60,925 nucleotides of DNA from Clostridiales bacterium Firm_16. GTDB taxonomy: Bacteria > Bacillota > Clostridia > Saccharofermentanales > Saccharofermentanaceae. The stretch lies in assembly GCA_001604185.1 (NCBI GenBank), contig LVAV01000100.1, forward strand, positions 1 to 60,925, given 5' to 3'. Shown piece by piece: positions 40,931 to 51,509 of the stretch. The position numbers and the translations under genes are program-made. The notes under the pieces are model-generated. The model searched no databases. It had not been told where the DNA came from and was given only the letters and a program-made list of their open reading frames with translations. How positions within the stretch are numbered: the first letter of the stretch is position 1; every line of letters begins with the position of its first letter.

Positions 40931-42997
40931 ATGAAGAAACTTAGACTATTGTTGGCTGCAATGACGGTGCCCCTGGCTATCGGGACAGTATCCGGAACAA
41001 TTATGGCCGAAAGCGGAGACGATGGGTCGGAACAGACCGAGATCGCCATCGATGAGAAGCATTTCCCGGACGCGGTTTTCCGGGAGTATGTGAAGCAATT
41101 CGATAAAGATAAGAACGGTAGTTTTTCCCGACAGGAACTGGATGTCGTTTATGAGATAAACTGTCCGAAAATGAATATCCTGAAACTGGACGGCATCGAA
41201 TATTTCACGTCCGTTGAAAGACTGTACTGCGAGGATAATGCGCTCCGTAAACTGGACGTGAGCAAGAATACGAGCTTATTTGAACTGCATTGTAATGCCA
41301 ATGGCTTAAAGGTGCTGGATGTCAGTATGCTTCCGGATCTTTTTGATCTCGATTGTTCTGGTAATGAGCTCGCCGAACTCGATGTGTCCCGGAATAAATA
41401 TCTCAGCAAGCTGTACTGTGGCTTTAATCGACTCAGTGAAATCGATACGAGTTCTTGCCCTATGTTGTTGGAGCTGAGCTTAACGGACAACGCGGATCTC
41501 ACGAAAGTCGATGTGAGTCATAACCCGGGACTGGACTTTCTGCATTGTGCATACACGAAGGTTTCAGAGATCGTTTTCGGTGATGATATGCATCTGAGAA
41601 TCATGAATTGTGATGAAGCTCCGCTTAAGAAACTGGATCTGAGTCAAGTGAATCTGAAGGAGCTGCATTGTATCGCCTGTGGTCTGGATGAACTGGACCT
41701 TACAGGACAGACGAATCTTACTGATCTGGTTGCTTTCGCCAATAATATCAAAGAACTGGATCTGAGTAAGAATACCAAGCTTGAGTACTGTAACGTGAAC
41801 ATGAATCTTCTCACGGAACTGGACGTTACCGATTGTAAAGACCTGTTCTGGCTGGATGTGCGGTTCAACTACATGAAGGAGCATCCGAAAGGCGCGCCGG
41901 AGAGAGGCCTGGATTTCGAACCTCAGAAGTATGTGGGACCGGTAGAAGGTCTCAAGGCAGAGCCGTCCGATCTTCTTCCGATCAGACTGTCCTGGAACGA
42001 TGTCAAGGAAGCGGAGGCTTTCGAGGTATATCGTTCAGAATCCGAGAACGGAAAATACACATGTATAGGTGAAGCAGTTGACCTTATGTACGAAGATACT
42101 ACCGCTCTTCCAAACAAAACATACTATTACAAGGTCAAGGGTTACCGGACCATGAAGGAATATTCCGGTAAGTTCTACGGCGAATTCAGTTCTATTCTGA
42201 AAGTTGATCCCCGTGGCTCCGTCGATGCGCCGAAGGACCCGGAAAACCCGGGTTTCGAGAGCTTCGTCGAGAGACTTTATACCGTAGCCCTGGATCGTGA
42301 ATCCGATCCGGAAGGTAAAGCATACTGGGTCAGAAGAGTCGTGGAAGAAGGAGCCAGCGGTGCCGACTGTGCACGGTTCTTCCTTCTCGGATCCGATGAG
42401 TTCCTCGGACGGAATCTTTCGGTAGATGACTTTGTCGAGATCCTGTACGATACTTTCTTCGACCGTGTCTCCGATGAGGCCGGTAAGAAAGGCTGGGTCG
42501 ATGCCATCCGTTCCGGCGCGAAGAGCCGTAAAGACGTAGTGAACGATTTTATCGAGTCCACGGAGTGGTGCAATGTCTGTGCCTCCTTCGGAGTGAAGTC
42601 CGGTGCGCAGTACCATAAGGCAACTAAACCATCGGAGAATGCGAAGAACTTCGCGACCAGACTTTACACTTGCTGCCTGAAGCGTGACGCAGAAGCAGAC
42701 GGACTCCGGTACTGGGCTCTGGCACTGACCAATCTGGAACAGACCGGTGCCGCAGCGGCAAAAGAATTCTTCGAGTCGGAGGAATTTGTGGGATTCAATA
42801 CCACCGATCAGGAATATATCACCCGACTGTACACTACATTCATGGGAAGAAATCCGGGAGGCAACGAAGTGGCCTACTGGACAGGAGAGATCGCCGGCGG
42901 CAGACAATCCCGCCATAGCATTCTCGCCTTCTTCGCCCAGTCCGAAGAATTCACAAAGATCTGTAAACAATATGGTATCGAGCGTGGCCAGATCTGA
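40931..42997 (+). CDS. Secreted LRR/FN3-like/DUF4214 protein 3
   Basis: A 688-residue exported protein, the shortest complete member of the family. Signal peptide about 1-26, EF-hand-like DKDKNGSFSRQE at 58-69, a short LRR array (about 80-320), FN3-like domain (about 340-425), linker DAPKDPENPG and DUF4214 from residue 442. The DUF4214 block diverges more than in its neighbours (FESFVERL, GASGADCARFFLLGSDEFLGRN), so it has escaped the homogenisation seen in genes 4-8. The 160-bp region upstream contains a GGAGT hairpin and an AAGGAGG site. Gene 4 starts only 23 bp downstream, so the two are one transcript. Confidence 0.9.
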   Translation: MKKLRLLLAAMTVPLAIGTVSGTIMAESGDDGSEQTEIAIDEKHFPDAVFREYVKQFDKDKNGSFSRQELDVVYEINCPKMNILKLDGIEYFTSVERLYCEDNALRKLDVSKNTSLFELHCNANGLKVLDVSMLPDLFDLDCSGNELAELDVSRNKYLSKLYCGFNRLSEIDTSSCPMLLELSLTDNADLTKVDVSHNPGLDFLHCAYTKVSEIVFGDDMHLRIMNCDEAPLKKLDLSQVNLKELHCIACGLDELDLTGQTNLTDLVAFANNIKELDLSKNTKLEYCNVNMNLLTELDVTDCKDLFWLDVRFNYMKEHPKGAPERGLDFEPQKYVGPVEGLKAEPSDLLPIRLSWNDVKEAEAFEVYRSESENGKYTCIGEAVDLMYEDTTALPNKTYYYKVKGYRTMKEYSGKFYGEFSSILKVDPRGSVDAPKDPENPGFESFVERLYTVALDRESDPEGKAYWVRRVVEEGASGADCARFFLLGSDEFLGRNLSVDDFVEILYDTFFDRVSDEAGKKGWVDAIRSGAKSRKDVVNDFIESTEWCNVCASFGVKSGAQYHKATKPSENAKNFATRLYTCCLKRDAEADGLRYWALALTNLEQTGAAAAKEFFESEEFVGFNTTDQEYITRLYTTFMGRNPGGNEVAYWTGEIAGGRQSRHSILAFFAQSEEFTKICKQYGIERGQI

Positions 42998-43020
42998 GCG
43001 ACGTTTTTGGGAGGTTGATT

Positions 43021-45663
43021 ATGAAAAAAACAGTATTAATTTTATCCGGTCTTCTTGCAGCATCTGCTCTTGCCATTCCGGTAACGGGCAAGGCGATCGC
43101 ACCGCAGGTCCTTGCGGCAGGGGAAGGTGAAGTGACGATCGATAAGAATCATTTTCCGGACGAACAATTCCGGGAATATGTCCGACTGTTCGACAAGGAC
43201 GGCAACGGTAGTTTCTCGCAGGATGAGTTGAAGAAGGTAACTGTGATCAACACGCAGCAATACCAGATCAGTAACCTTAAGGGAGTCGAGTACTTCACAT
43301 CTCTGAAGGAACTTGACTGTTCCAATGCCAACTTGTCCGAATCCGGCCTGGATATAAGCAGAAACACAGCGTTGGTGGAACTGACATGTTGTTCTTGCTG
43401 GATCAAGAAGCTCGACATAAGCAAAAATACGAAACTCCAATCTCTTCAACTTGAGAATAATGAATTAAAAAGTCTTGATCTGTCTCATAATAAGGAACTG
43501 ATCTGGCTTAACATATACAACACGAACCTTGAAGAACTCGACATCAGCAGCAACACGAAACTGCAGACTTTAGGTGTCAGCGATGAAGCAATACAATCAC
43601 TGGACCTTTCGAATAATAAAAGACTGATAAGTCTTTATGTAGGCCAGTCCAAGATTTCGAAACTGGATTTCTCGATGTGTCAGGATCTTGCTGACCTGAC
43701 CCTCAGTGACATGGAGAAACTGACGTCCGTCGACATCAGCCAGAACCAGAAGCTGGAGAGCTTCTGCCTGATGGGAATAACAAGGATTAAACCGGACTTC
43801 AGCAAGAATCCCGGACTGACGTGTGTTATCTGCTCGGACTGTGGTATCACGAGTATTGACCTGAGTAAGAACACTAAACTGGAGATGCTTAATGTTTGGA
43901 ACAACCCGATCCGGTCCCTGGATCTTTCCAATAATACGAAGCTTGTCTCTCTGGATTGCGGAAATACAGAACTGACCGAACTGGATCTGAGTCACTGCAC
44001 GGAACTGAACGATATCTGCATAACGAATACAAAGATCCGGAAACTGGATGTTCCGAACCCGGAGAAAATCTCCGGACTGTATCTGAGTGGATCGCAGATC
44101 AAGGATCTGGAGTTGGAGAAATATCCTGCACTCGAAATGTTGGATTGCAGTGTCATGAATCTGGAGAGTCTTGATCTGAGTAAGTGTCCCAAACTGACCA
44201 CTGTCTACTGCAATGAGAATAGACTGAAAACCTTGAATCTCAGTGGCTGCAAAAAAATTCGACAACTGGATTGTCAGGAGAATCAACTGGAGGAACTGAA
44301 TCTTTCCGACTGCGTTGCGCTGGAGTGGCTCAACTGTGGATACAATAAGCTGAAGAGCCTGGATGTAAGCAGCCTCAAGTATCTCTTCAATCTCGATTGT
44401 CCGTATAATGCCATAGAGAAACTGGATGTGAGCCATAACGCGAATCTGGGCCAGATGAACGTATTCTACAACAATCTGACAGAACTCGATCTCACGCATC
44501 AGAAAAACTGGTACAATATGAATGTCGCCATGAATAACCTGAGCGAGATGCCTGCGGTTCCAAGCAATACGTATATCATTTACCTGCCGCAGAAAGCGCA
44601 CATGCAGATCCTGGACCTCAGATTAGCCAGCCGCAAAGATAATACCATCGTCATCGATTGGGATAGCTATAGCGAAATGCTGTATGAAGAAGGTATTACT
44701 ATCGAATTCGAAGTCTGGAGATCTGAGAATCCCGATTCCGGCTTCACACAGATCGACGAAGCGACGTATCAGAACACCTTTGAGGATCGTAAAGCGCGTC
44801 AGAGTGTCACCTATTACTATAAAGTACGGGCAACGCTTTCCGATTACGGGGTCGATTTGATAGCCGGTGAATTCAGTAAGGTATTGAAAGTAGAAAGTGA
44901 TGCGAATGGCAGCGTTTCTTTCGAGGACTTTGTAGAGCGGCTCTACACCGTGGCTCTGGGCCGTGCATCGGAACCGGAAGGTAAGGCGTTCTGGGTCAAG
45001 CAGGTCGTCGAAGAAGGAAAGACCGGCGCCGACTGCGCACGTTTCTTCCTCCTGGATGCCGATGAATTCATGAAGAGAAATCTTTCCGTTCAGGATTTCG
45101 TCGAGACTTTGTATGCGACATTCTTCGACCGCGCATCCGACGAAGCCGGTAAGAAAGGCTGGGTAGATGCCATCTCTTCCGGCGCGAAGACTCGCGCCGA
45201 GGTCGTAAATGATTTCATTGAGTCTACCGAATGGTGTGACGTCTGCGCTACCTACGGCGTCAAATCCGGTGCGAAGTACCATAAGGCAACCAAAGCATCT
45301 GAAAATGCGAAGAACTTTGCTACCCGTCTTTATACCTGCTGCCTCAAGAGAGCGGCAGAAGCAGACGGCCTCAGATACTGGTCACTGGCTCTGACCAACC
45401 TGGAGCAGACCGGTGCCCAGGCCGCACAGTTCTTCTTCGAAGGCGATGAGTTTGTCGGATTGAATACTTCTAATGAGGAATACCTCACCAGGCTCTATCA
45501 GACCTTCATGGACAGAGCACCGGCAGCAGATGAAGTCGCTTTCTGGATCGGCGAGATCAATGCCGGCAGACAGAACCGCCACAGCATTCTTGCTTTCTTC
45601 GCACAGTCCGAGGAATTCACCGGAATCTGCAAGCAGTATGGTATCGAACGTGGCCAGATCTGA
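43021..45663 (+). CDS. Secreted LRR/FN3-like/DUF4214 protein 4
   Basis: An 880-residue exported protein: signal peptide MKKTVLILSGLLAASALAIP, about 1-28; EF-hand-like DKDGNGSFSQDE at 58-69; a long LRR array about 80-530; FN3-like domain about 545-625; DUF4214 from residue 634. The signal peptide and first 70 residues are very close to those of gene 5, pointing to a recent duplication of that end. ATG 43021 is chosen because GGGAGG lies just upstream; an upstream TTG has no support. The stop is in the same GIERGQI tail as gene 3. Confidence 0.9.
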   Translation: MKKTVLILSGLLAASALAIPVTGKAIAPQVLAAGEGEVTIDKNHFPDEQFREYVRLFDKDGNGSFSQDELKKVTVINTQQYQISNLKGVEYFTSLKELDCSNANLSESGLDISRNTALVELTCCSCWIKKLDISKNTKLQSLQLENNELKSLDLSHNKELIWLNIYNTNLEELDISSNTKLQTLGVSDEAIQSLDLSNNKRLISLYVGQSKISKLDFSMCQDLADLTLSDMEKLTSVDISQNQKLESFCLMGITRIKPDFSKNPGLTCVICSDCGITSIDLSKNTKLEMLNVWNNPIRSLDLSNNTKLVSLDCGNTELTELDLSHCTELNDICITNTKIRKLDVPNPEKISGLYLSGSQIKDLELEKYPALEMLDCSVMNLESLDLSKCPKLTTVYCNENRLKTLNLSGCKKIRQLDCQENQLEELNLSDCVALEWLNCGYNKLKSLDVSSLKYLFNLDCPYNAIEKLDVSHNANLGQMNVFYNNLTELDLTHQKNWYNMNVAMNNLSEMPAVPSNTYIIYLPQKAHMQILDLRLASRKDNTIVIDWDSYSEMLYEEGITIEFEVWRSENPDSGFTQIDEATYQNTFEDRKARQSVTYYYKVRATLSDYGVDLIAGEFSKVLKVESDANGSVSFEDFVERLYTVALGRASEPEGKAFWVKQVVEEGKTGADCARFFLLDADEFMKRNLSVQDFVETLYATFFDRASDEAGKKGWVDAISSGAKTRAEVVNDFIESTEWCDVCATYGVKSGAKYHKATKASENAKNFATRLYTCCLKRAAEADGLRYWSLALTNLEQTGAQAAQFFFEGDEFVGLNTSNEEYLTRLYQTFMDRAPAADEVAFWIGEINAGRQNRHSILAFFAQSEEFTGICKQYGIERGQI

Positions 45664-45750
45664 AAACTTTTGGAATCAAACGTGGGCGGTGCTGAAAACA
45701 GTAAGACATCGAACACAGTCAGAACTGAAATCTTATGGAGGAGGATTTTC

Positions 45751-48399
45751 ATGAAAAAGACAGTATTAGCTTTATCCGGCCTGATCACCGCATCTGTCCT
45801 TGCCGTTCCGGCAACAGGCAAAGTGATCGGAACGAAAGTCCGGGCAGAAGGATCCGGTGAAGTAACGATCGATCAGAATCATTTTCCGGACGAAATTTTC
45901 CGAGAATATGTCCGGCAGTTCGATACGGACGGAAACGGTAAATTCTCAGAATCGGAATTGAAAAAGGTTACGGATATCGACGTGCAGTGTACCCCGTTAC
46001 AAAGCATGAAAGGTATCGAGTACTTTACATCCCTGAAGTCACTCATGTGTAATCAATGTGATCTGAGTACGGCCGGACTGGATCTTTCGAAGAATACGGA
46101 ACTGGAAGACTTGGATTGTGAGTCCTGTAATATGAAGAGTCTGGATCTTACCCATAATACCAAGCTCCAGACGTTGCGTATCGCGGGGAATACCTTCAGC
46201 AAGATCGATCTTTCGAAGAATACGGAGCTGGAGCAGCTTTCCTGCTTGAATGTTCCACTGAACAGTCTCGATCTCAGCGCAAATACCAAACTCATGACCC
46301 TGGGAATCGGTGCGGAGAAGGGAAGTTTAAAAACTCTGGATCTGTCGCACAATACGCAACTGATAACGCTGGACATTTATTATGCTCAATTCCAGGAACT
46401 GGATGTCTCGCCCTGCCAGAACCTGGTCGCGCTGTACTTAAGTCAATTGCCCAAGCTGACTTCCATTGATCTGAGTAAGAATACCGCCCTGGCAAGTCTC
46501 TACTGCAGTGAAATGCCACAGTTCAAAGTGGACGTCAGCAAAAACCCGAACCTGAACACATTGACCTGTACGAATTGCAATATTAAGAAACTGGATGTAA
46601 GTAAGAATCCGGAACTGGATACCTTGACATGCAGCATCAACCCGATCGAATCTCTGGATGTTTCGAACAACCCGAAACTCGCGCGTCTTTATTGTGGCGC
46701 GACATCGCTAAAAGAGATCGATCTGAGTCACTGCCCGAATCTTATTGAACTGGATGTAAGTCATACGAAGATCCAGAACCTGGATCTCAAGGATCTGGCT
46801 AACCTGAATTACTTAAATGTCAACGGAACGTCTTTCAAGAACATGGATTTCTCCGCGCTTAAGAAGCTGACTGTACTCGAATGTGGTGAGATGGGTCTGG
46901 AGACGATCGATGTCAGCGGATGCTCACAACTGATGTGGCTCATGTGCCCGTCGAATAATCTGAAATCTCTGGATCTGAAGGGAATGAAGAATCTGGAGAA
47001 TATCGTATGTTCGAAGAATCCGCTGGAATCGCTGGATCTTTCCGGATGCCCCAATCTGCGATGGTTGAACTGCAATTACAACAAACTGACAAATCTTGAT
47101 GTAAGCAATTGCCCGAATATTGAAATTATCGAATGTAAAGGCAATGAATTAACGAAGCTGGATCTCAGCCACAATCCGAATCTTTGTCAAATGGATGCTT
47201 CCAAGAATCATCTGACAGAACTCGATACTTCGCATCAGAGAATGTGGACCTTATTAAATGTGAGCCTGAACGATATGACTGAGAAGCCGAAGATCGCAGA
47301 TGAGGGATATCTTTACTACCTGCCCCAGAGAATGCATCTGCAGGTAACCGATCTCAAACTGGATTCTCGTACAGACAATTCCATCAGCCTCAGCTGGCGG
47401 AGCTATAAAGAGTATCTGGAAGAGAATTTCTACATCATAGGACTGGAGATCTGGAGATCGAACGCTCCGGAATCCGAATTCGAGATCCTCGATACATGTT
47501 ACGAAGATGATTTCACGGACGATAAGACCCGTCAGAGTGTCGACTATTACTATAAGGTCAGAGCGGTATACTCGGATGAAAATAACGAAACAACATATGG
47601 TGATTTTACCGAGGTCTTAAAAGTTGCAGGCGATGCGAAGGGCGATGGCTCTTTCGAGGACTTTGTCGAGCGCCTTTATACCGTAGCACTTGGTCGTGCA
47701 TCGGAGCCGGAAGGCAAAGAATTCTGGGTCAATCAGGTAGTAGTAGAAGGAAAGACCGGTGCAGACTGCGCTCGTTTCTTCCTCCTGGATGCCGATGAAT
47801 TCATGAAGAGAAATCTCTCTGTGGAGGATTTCGTCGAGACGCTGTATGCGACCTTCTTCGACCGTCAGTCGGATGAGGCCGGCAAGAAGGGATGGGTAGA
47901 CGCCATCCGTTCCGGCGCGAAGTCCCGTGCCGAAGTCGTCAATGACTTCATCGAGTCTACCGAGTGGTGCGATGTCTGCGCTTCCTACGGCGTCAAGTCC
48001 GGCGCGAAATACCATAAGGCGACCAAAGCATCCAGAAATGCCACTGAATTTGCGACCCGTCTTTACACCAGCTGCCTGAAGAGACCTGCAGAAGCAGACG
48101 GTCTCAGATACTGGGCACTGGCATTGACCAACCTGGAACAGACCGGCGCCCAGGCAGCCCAGTTCTTCTTCGAGGGCGATGAGTTTGTCGGACTGAATAC
48201 GACCGTGGATGATTACCTCACCAGACTATATCTGACCTTCATGGACAGAATGCCGGCAGTCGAAGAGCTCGACTACTGGATCGGCGAGATCCATACCGGT
48301 AAGCAGACCCGCCACAGCGTACTGGCTTTCTTTGCCCAGTCTCCGGAATTTACCGGCATCTGCAAGCAGTACGGCATCGACCGCGGTGAGATTGCCTGA
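45751..48399 (+). CDS. Secreted LRR/FN3-like/DUF4214 protein 5
   Basis: An 882-residue exported protein: signal peptide about 1-32, EF-hand-like DTDGNGKFSESE at 58-69, LRR array about 80-530, FN3-like domain about 540-625, DUF4214 from residue 635. It is colinear with gene 4 over its whole length (matching YLPQ, YYYKVRA landmarks), so genes 4 and 5 are a duplicate pair whose LRR faces have diverged. GGAGGAGG at 45737-45744 fixes ATG 45751. A strong terminator follows at 48427-48464, closing a probable transcription unit. Confidence 0.9.
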   Translation: MKKTVLALSGLITASVLAVPATGKVIGTKVRAEGSGEVTIDQNHFPDEIFREYVRQFDTDGNGKFSESELKKVTDIDVQCTPLQSMKGIEYFTSLKSLMCNQCDLSTAGLDLSKNTELEDLDCESCNMKSLDLTHNTKLQTLRIAGNTFSKIDLSKNTELEQLSCLNVPLNSLDLSANTKLMTLGIGAEKGSLKTLDLSHNTQLITLDIYYAQFQELDVSPCQNLVALYLSQLPKLTSIDLSKNTALASLYCSEMPQFKVDVSKNPNLNTLTCTNCNIKKLDVSKNPELDTLTCSINPIESLDVSNNPKLARLYCGATSLKEIDLSHCPNLIELDVSHTKIQNLDLKDLANLNYLNVNGTSFKNMDFSALKKLTVLECGEMGLETIDVSGCSQLMWLMCPSNNLKSLDLKGMKNLENIVCSKNPLESLDLSGCPNLRWLNCNYNKLTNLDVSNCPNIEIIECKGNELTKLDLSHNPNLCQMDASKNHLTELDTSHQRMWTLLNVSLNDMTEKPKIADEGYLYYLPQRMHLQVTDLKLDSRTDNSISLSWRSYKEYLEENFYIIGLEIWRSNAPESEFEILDTCYEDDFTDDKTRQSVDYYYKVRAVYSDENNETTYGDFTEVLKVAGDAKGDGSFEDFVERLYTVALGRASEPEGKEFWVNQVVVEGKTGADCARFFLLDADEFMKRNLSVEDFVETLYATFFDRQSDEAGKKGWVDAIRSGAKSRAEVVNDFIESTEWCDVCASYGVKSGAKYHKATKASRNATEFATRLYTSCLKRPAEADGLRYWALALTNLEQTGAQAAQFFFEGDEFVGLNTTVDDYLTRLYLTFMDRMPAVEELDYWIGEIHTGKQTRHSVLAFFAQSPEFTGICKQYGIDRGEIA

Positions 48400-48426
48400 T
48401 CCGCTCCACACCCACACCGCACACGG

Positions 48427-48464
48427 CACTCCCGTCGATCGAAAAGATCGGCGGGAGTGTTTCT
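48427..48464 (+). terminator. Rho-independent terminator after LRR gene 5
   Basis: A 14-bp stem with one mismatch (CACTCCCGTCGATC, loop GAAAA, GATCGGCGGGAGTG) followed by TTTCT. Confidence 0.85.
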
Positions 48465-48604
48465 ACATAAGAAACGCTTCGGAGAAGACCGGCTTACCGA
48501 CTGTGATCTGGTCTCACGCTCTAGAACAATTCATTCACACAACCCGGGATTTCTATAGTAGAATGGAAATAACGCATATATTTTTGACAGAAGGAGACGC
48601 AAAA

Positions 48605-51265
48605 ATGAAGAGATCAATACGAACATTGACTGCTCTGTTGATGGCCTGTGCAATCGTGATTCCTGTCTCGGTCAAGGGAACAGCATCGACGATCCGCGCA
48701 GCAGAAGACGAAGTCGCCATTGACGAGACGAATTTCCCGGACAAGCAATTCCGAAACATGGTAAAGAGTCTTTTCGACAAAGACAAGAACCAGAAATTGA
48801 GCCAGGCTGAGATCGAGGTCGCTTGGGACCTGAGTATTCCGGATATGGGAATTACCACTCTCAAGGGTATTGAGCATCTGAGACATCTCGTCACACTGGA
48901 CTGCCAACAGAACAATCTCAAGGAACTGGATCTGTCCAAGAATGATTACCTGAGCTATCTGGACTGTTCTATCAACGAACTGACGAAACTTGATGTCAGC
49001 AACTGTCCTCTGAGTGTTCTGATCTGTGACCAGAACTATCTCAAAGAACTGGATGTTTCGCACATGGATCATCTTTACACATTCACGTGCGCGGTCAACG
49101 ATCTGTCGGAACTGGATGTCAGCCATAATCCGGAACTGGATTTCCTTATGTGTGGTGTGACCGACTGGATGCATATGGGTGACGGCATAGGAATGAGCGA
49201 GGAAGAGCCCCGCGAGATCAATAACCACATTACGAAACTGGACCTGAAGAATAACAAGTCCCTTACCACATTAGCCTGTGACGGAATCGGGATAAAACAG
49301 CTGGATCTCAGTAACAGCAAGAAACTCTATGTAGTACAGTGCAATAACTGCGCCTTGACGTCACTGGATGTCACCAACTGCCCGAAACTATACGCCCTCA
49401 ATTGTCCGGAGAATGCTTTGACGAAATTGAGTGTGAAGGGTTGTTCTGCGCTGGAGTACCTGGTATGTGGCGAGAATAAACTGAAGACACTGGACCTTAG
49501 TGACTGTGAATCGTTGACGGATCTGAACTGCTATATGAACGAATTGACAGAGATCAAGTTAGGATCTGTGAAGACGATCACTTCGCTGAACGCATACGAG
49601 AATAAACTGACCAAGATCGACCTCAGCAAGCTCACCGATGTTGAGTATTTGTCTCTGGATGACAATAAACTCAGTGAGATCGATCTTTCCAAGCAAGGTA
49701 GTCTGCAATCTTTCTCATGCAGCAAAAACCCTATTTCGAAACTGGATCTGTCCAAATGCATCAACCTTACAACGCTCGCCTGTGAAGAGTGCAACCTTAC
49801 GTCCTTGGATGTTACGAAAAACACGAAGCTGAACACGATTTTTGCATGGCAAAACAAGTTGACGAAAATCGATGTCAGCAAGTGCCCGAAAATGGAGTAC
49901 CTGATCATCAGCGAAAATGAGTTAAGCAGCCTCGATATCAGCAAGAATCCGAAACTGAAGACTGTATCTGCTTCTAACAACAAGATCACCAAGATCGATG
50001 TAAGTAAGAATTTGGAACTGTCTTATCTTGGAATCGATTCCAACCAGCTGAGCTCTATCGATCTGAGTAAGAATGCCGCTCTGGAAACGGTGGATCTGTC
50101 CAGAAACAATTTCAAGAGTGTCACGCTTCCGACAGAGAAAGCAACCCTGACGGCCCTCATGATCTCCGACAACGAAATCGAGGAACTGGATGTTCACGAG
50201 TACACCAGCCTTGTGAGACTGGAAGTATACAGAAATAAACTTAAGAAGCTGGATGTATCCAAGAATACCGATATCAGCATCCTGATGGTTTCCGAAAATG
50301 ACATCACGGAACTGGATATCACGAAATGTGAAGACCTGATCGCCCGCATCAAGGAGTTCGGTATTCAAGAGGATACAGACTATAACATCTTCTACAGTAG
50401 AGATGAAGAAGAGTGTCTTTTCTTCTCTATTGATACGGATGTAGACCTCAAGGGCTATAAGCTCCCGAAGCCGACCAATCCGAACCCGACACCGACTCCG
50501 CCGGCAGAAGACCCGACCTTCGAAGATTTTGTAGAACGTCTCTACACCGTGGCTCTTGGCCGCGCATCCGAGCCGGAAGGTAAGGCTTTCTGGGTCAAGC
50601 AGGTAGTCGAAGAAGGCAAGACCGGTGCAGATTGCGCTCGCTTCTTCCTTCTGGATGCAGACGAGTTCATGAAGCGTAACCTCTCTGTTGACGATTTCGT
50701 CGAGACTCTCTATGCGACATTCTTCGACCGTGAGTCCGACGCGGCTGGTAAGAAGGGCTGGGTAGATGCCATTTCTTCCGGCGCGAAGACCCGTGCCGAG
50801 GTCGTTAACGATTTCATCGAGTCCACAGAATGGTGCGATGTCTGCGCAACTTACGGCGTCAAGTCCGGTGCCCAGTACCACAAGGCTACCAAGGCATCCA
50901 AGAATGCCATCAACTTCGCCACCCGCCTGTACACCTGCTGCCTCAAGCGTGATGCAGAAGAAGGCGGACTGCAGTATTGGTCCCTGGCTCTGACCAACCT
51001 GGAGAAGACCGGTGCCGAAGCAGCGCAGTTCTTCTTCGAGAGCGACGAGTTCATCGGCTTCAAGACAACCGATAAAGAATACCTCCTGAGACTCTACACG
51101 ACTTTCATGGACAGAGAACCTGTCCAGAGCGAAGTCGACTACTGGCTCGGCGAGATCGCCGGCGGCAGACAGACCCGCCACAGCATCCTTGCCTTTTTTG
51201 CCCAGTCCGAAGAATTCACCGGTATCTGCAAGCAGTACGGCATCGACCGCGGCACCATCGAGTGA
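48605..51265 (+). CDS. Secreted LRR/DUF4214 protein 6 (no FN3 domain)
   Basis: An 886-residue exported protein: signal peptide about 1-33, EF-hand-like DKDKNQKLSQAE near 58-70 in which the usual Gly is Gln, and one LRR array (about 80-580). It then has a short cap (DLIARIKEFGIQED...FFSIDTDVDLKGY) in place of an FN3 domain, a PTPTPP linker and DUF4214 from residue 639. Gene 7 has the same cap and linker, so 6 and 7 form a subgroup. AGAAGGAGA upstream supports ATG 48605; the longer reading frame beginning inside gene 5 is not credible. Tail GIDRGTIE. Confidence 0.9.
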   Translation: MKRSIRTLTALLMACAIVIPVSVKGTASTIRAAEDEVAIDETNFPDKQFRNMVKSLFDKDKNQKLSQAEIEVAWDLSIPDMGITTLKGIEHLRHLVTLDCQQNNLKELDLSKNDYLSYLDCSINELTKLDVSNCPLSVLICDQNYLKELDVSHMDHLYTFTCAVNDLSELDVSHNPELDFLMCGVTDWMHMGDGIGMSEEEPREINNHITKLDLKNNKSLTTLACDGIGIKQLDLSNSKKLYVVQCNNCALTSLDVTNCPKLYALNCPENALTKLSVKGCSALEYLVCGENKLKTLDLSDCESLTDLNCYMNELTEIKLGSVKTITSLNAYENKLTKIDLSKLTDVEYLSLDDNKLSEIDLSKQGSLQSFSCSKNPISKLDLSKCINLTTLACEECNLTSLDVTKNTKLNTIFAWQNKLTKIDVSKCPKMEYLIISENELSSLDISKNPKLKTVSASNNKITKIDVSKNLELSYLGIDSNQLSSIDLSKNAALETVDLSRNNFKSVTLPTEKATLTALMISDNEIEELDVHEYTSLVRLEVYRNKLKKLDVSKNTDISILMVSENDITELDITKCEDLIARIKEFGIQEDTDYNIFYSRDEEECLFFSIDTDVDLKGYKLPKPTNPNPTPTPPAEDPTFEDFVERLYTVALGRASEPEGKAFWVKQVVEEGKTGADCARFFLLDADEFMKRNLSVDDFVETLYATFFDRESDAAGKKGWVDAISSGAKTRAEVVNDFIESTEWCDVCATYGVKSGAQYHKATKASKNAINFATRLYTCCLKRDAEEGGLQYWSLALTNLEKTGAEAAQFFFESDEFIGFKTTDKEYLLRLYTTFMDREPVQSEVDYWLGEIAGGRQTRHSILAFFAQSEEFTGICKQYGIDRGTIE

Positions 51266-51313
51266 TTCGCTCCGCTTGAGCGCTCGACGCTCAAATAAGA
51301 AATAAACAAGAAG

Positions 51314-51352
51314 AGGCGCCTAGATCGGGACTCCCGGTTTAGGCGTCTTGTT
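51314..51352 (+). terminator. Terminator after LRR gene 6
   Basis: A nested dyad (GCGCCTA, CGGGA, TCCCG, TAGGCGTC) followed by TTGTTTACTTG. Almost the same sequence recurs at 57984-58024 after gene 8. Confidence 0.8.
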
Positions 51353-51433
51353 TACTTGTTTCAAGATACGACAAGAATGTCCCTACCCCGCCTTCCGCAC
51401 CAAGCTGATCCACACAGAAAATGTCAGAAAAAC

Positions 51434-51462
51434 TTGCATTTTCAGCTTCCCATGATTAAGAT
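51434..51462 (+). promoter_or_regulatory. Promoter of LRR gene 7
   Basis: TTGCAT (51434-51439), 17-bp spacer, TAAGAT (51457-51462), identical hexamers to the gene 1 promoter. The TTTAGTCAC box is not present; a TGTCAGAAAAA segment occupies its place. Confidence 0.7.
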
Positions 51463-51509
51463 AAAACTTGGCATTGGGGTAATTGCTTGAATAGAAGAAG
51501 GAGAAAACC

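Noticed and set aside
48534..48559. Promoter of LRR gene 6
   Set aside because: TATAGT is present, but no acceptable -35 at 16-18 bp. It does not match the TTGCAT/TAAGAT pattern of the other members.
48332..48604. N-terminal extension of LRR gene 6 into gene 5
   Set aside because: It would cross a terminator and lack a signal peptide at the start. ATG 48605 has a ribosome binding site and a clean signal peptide.
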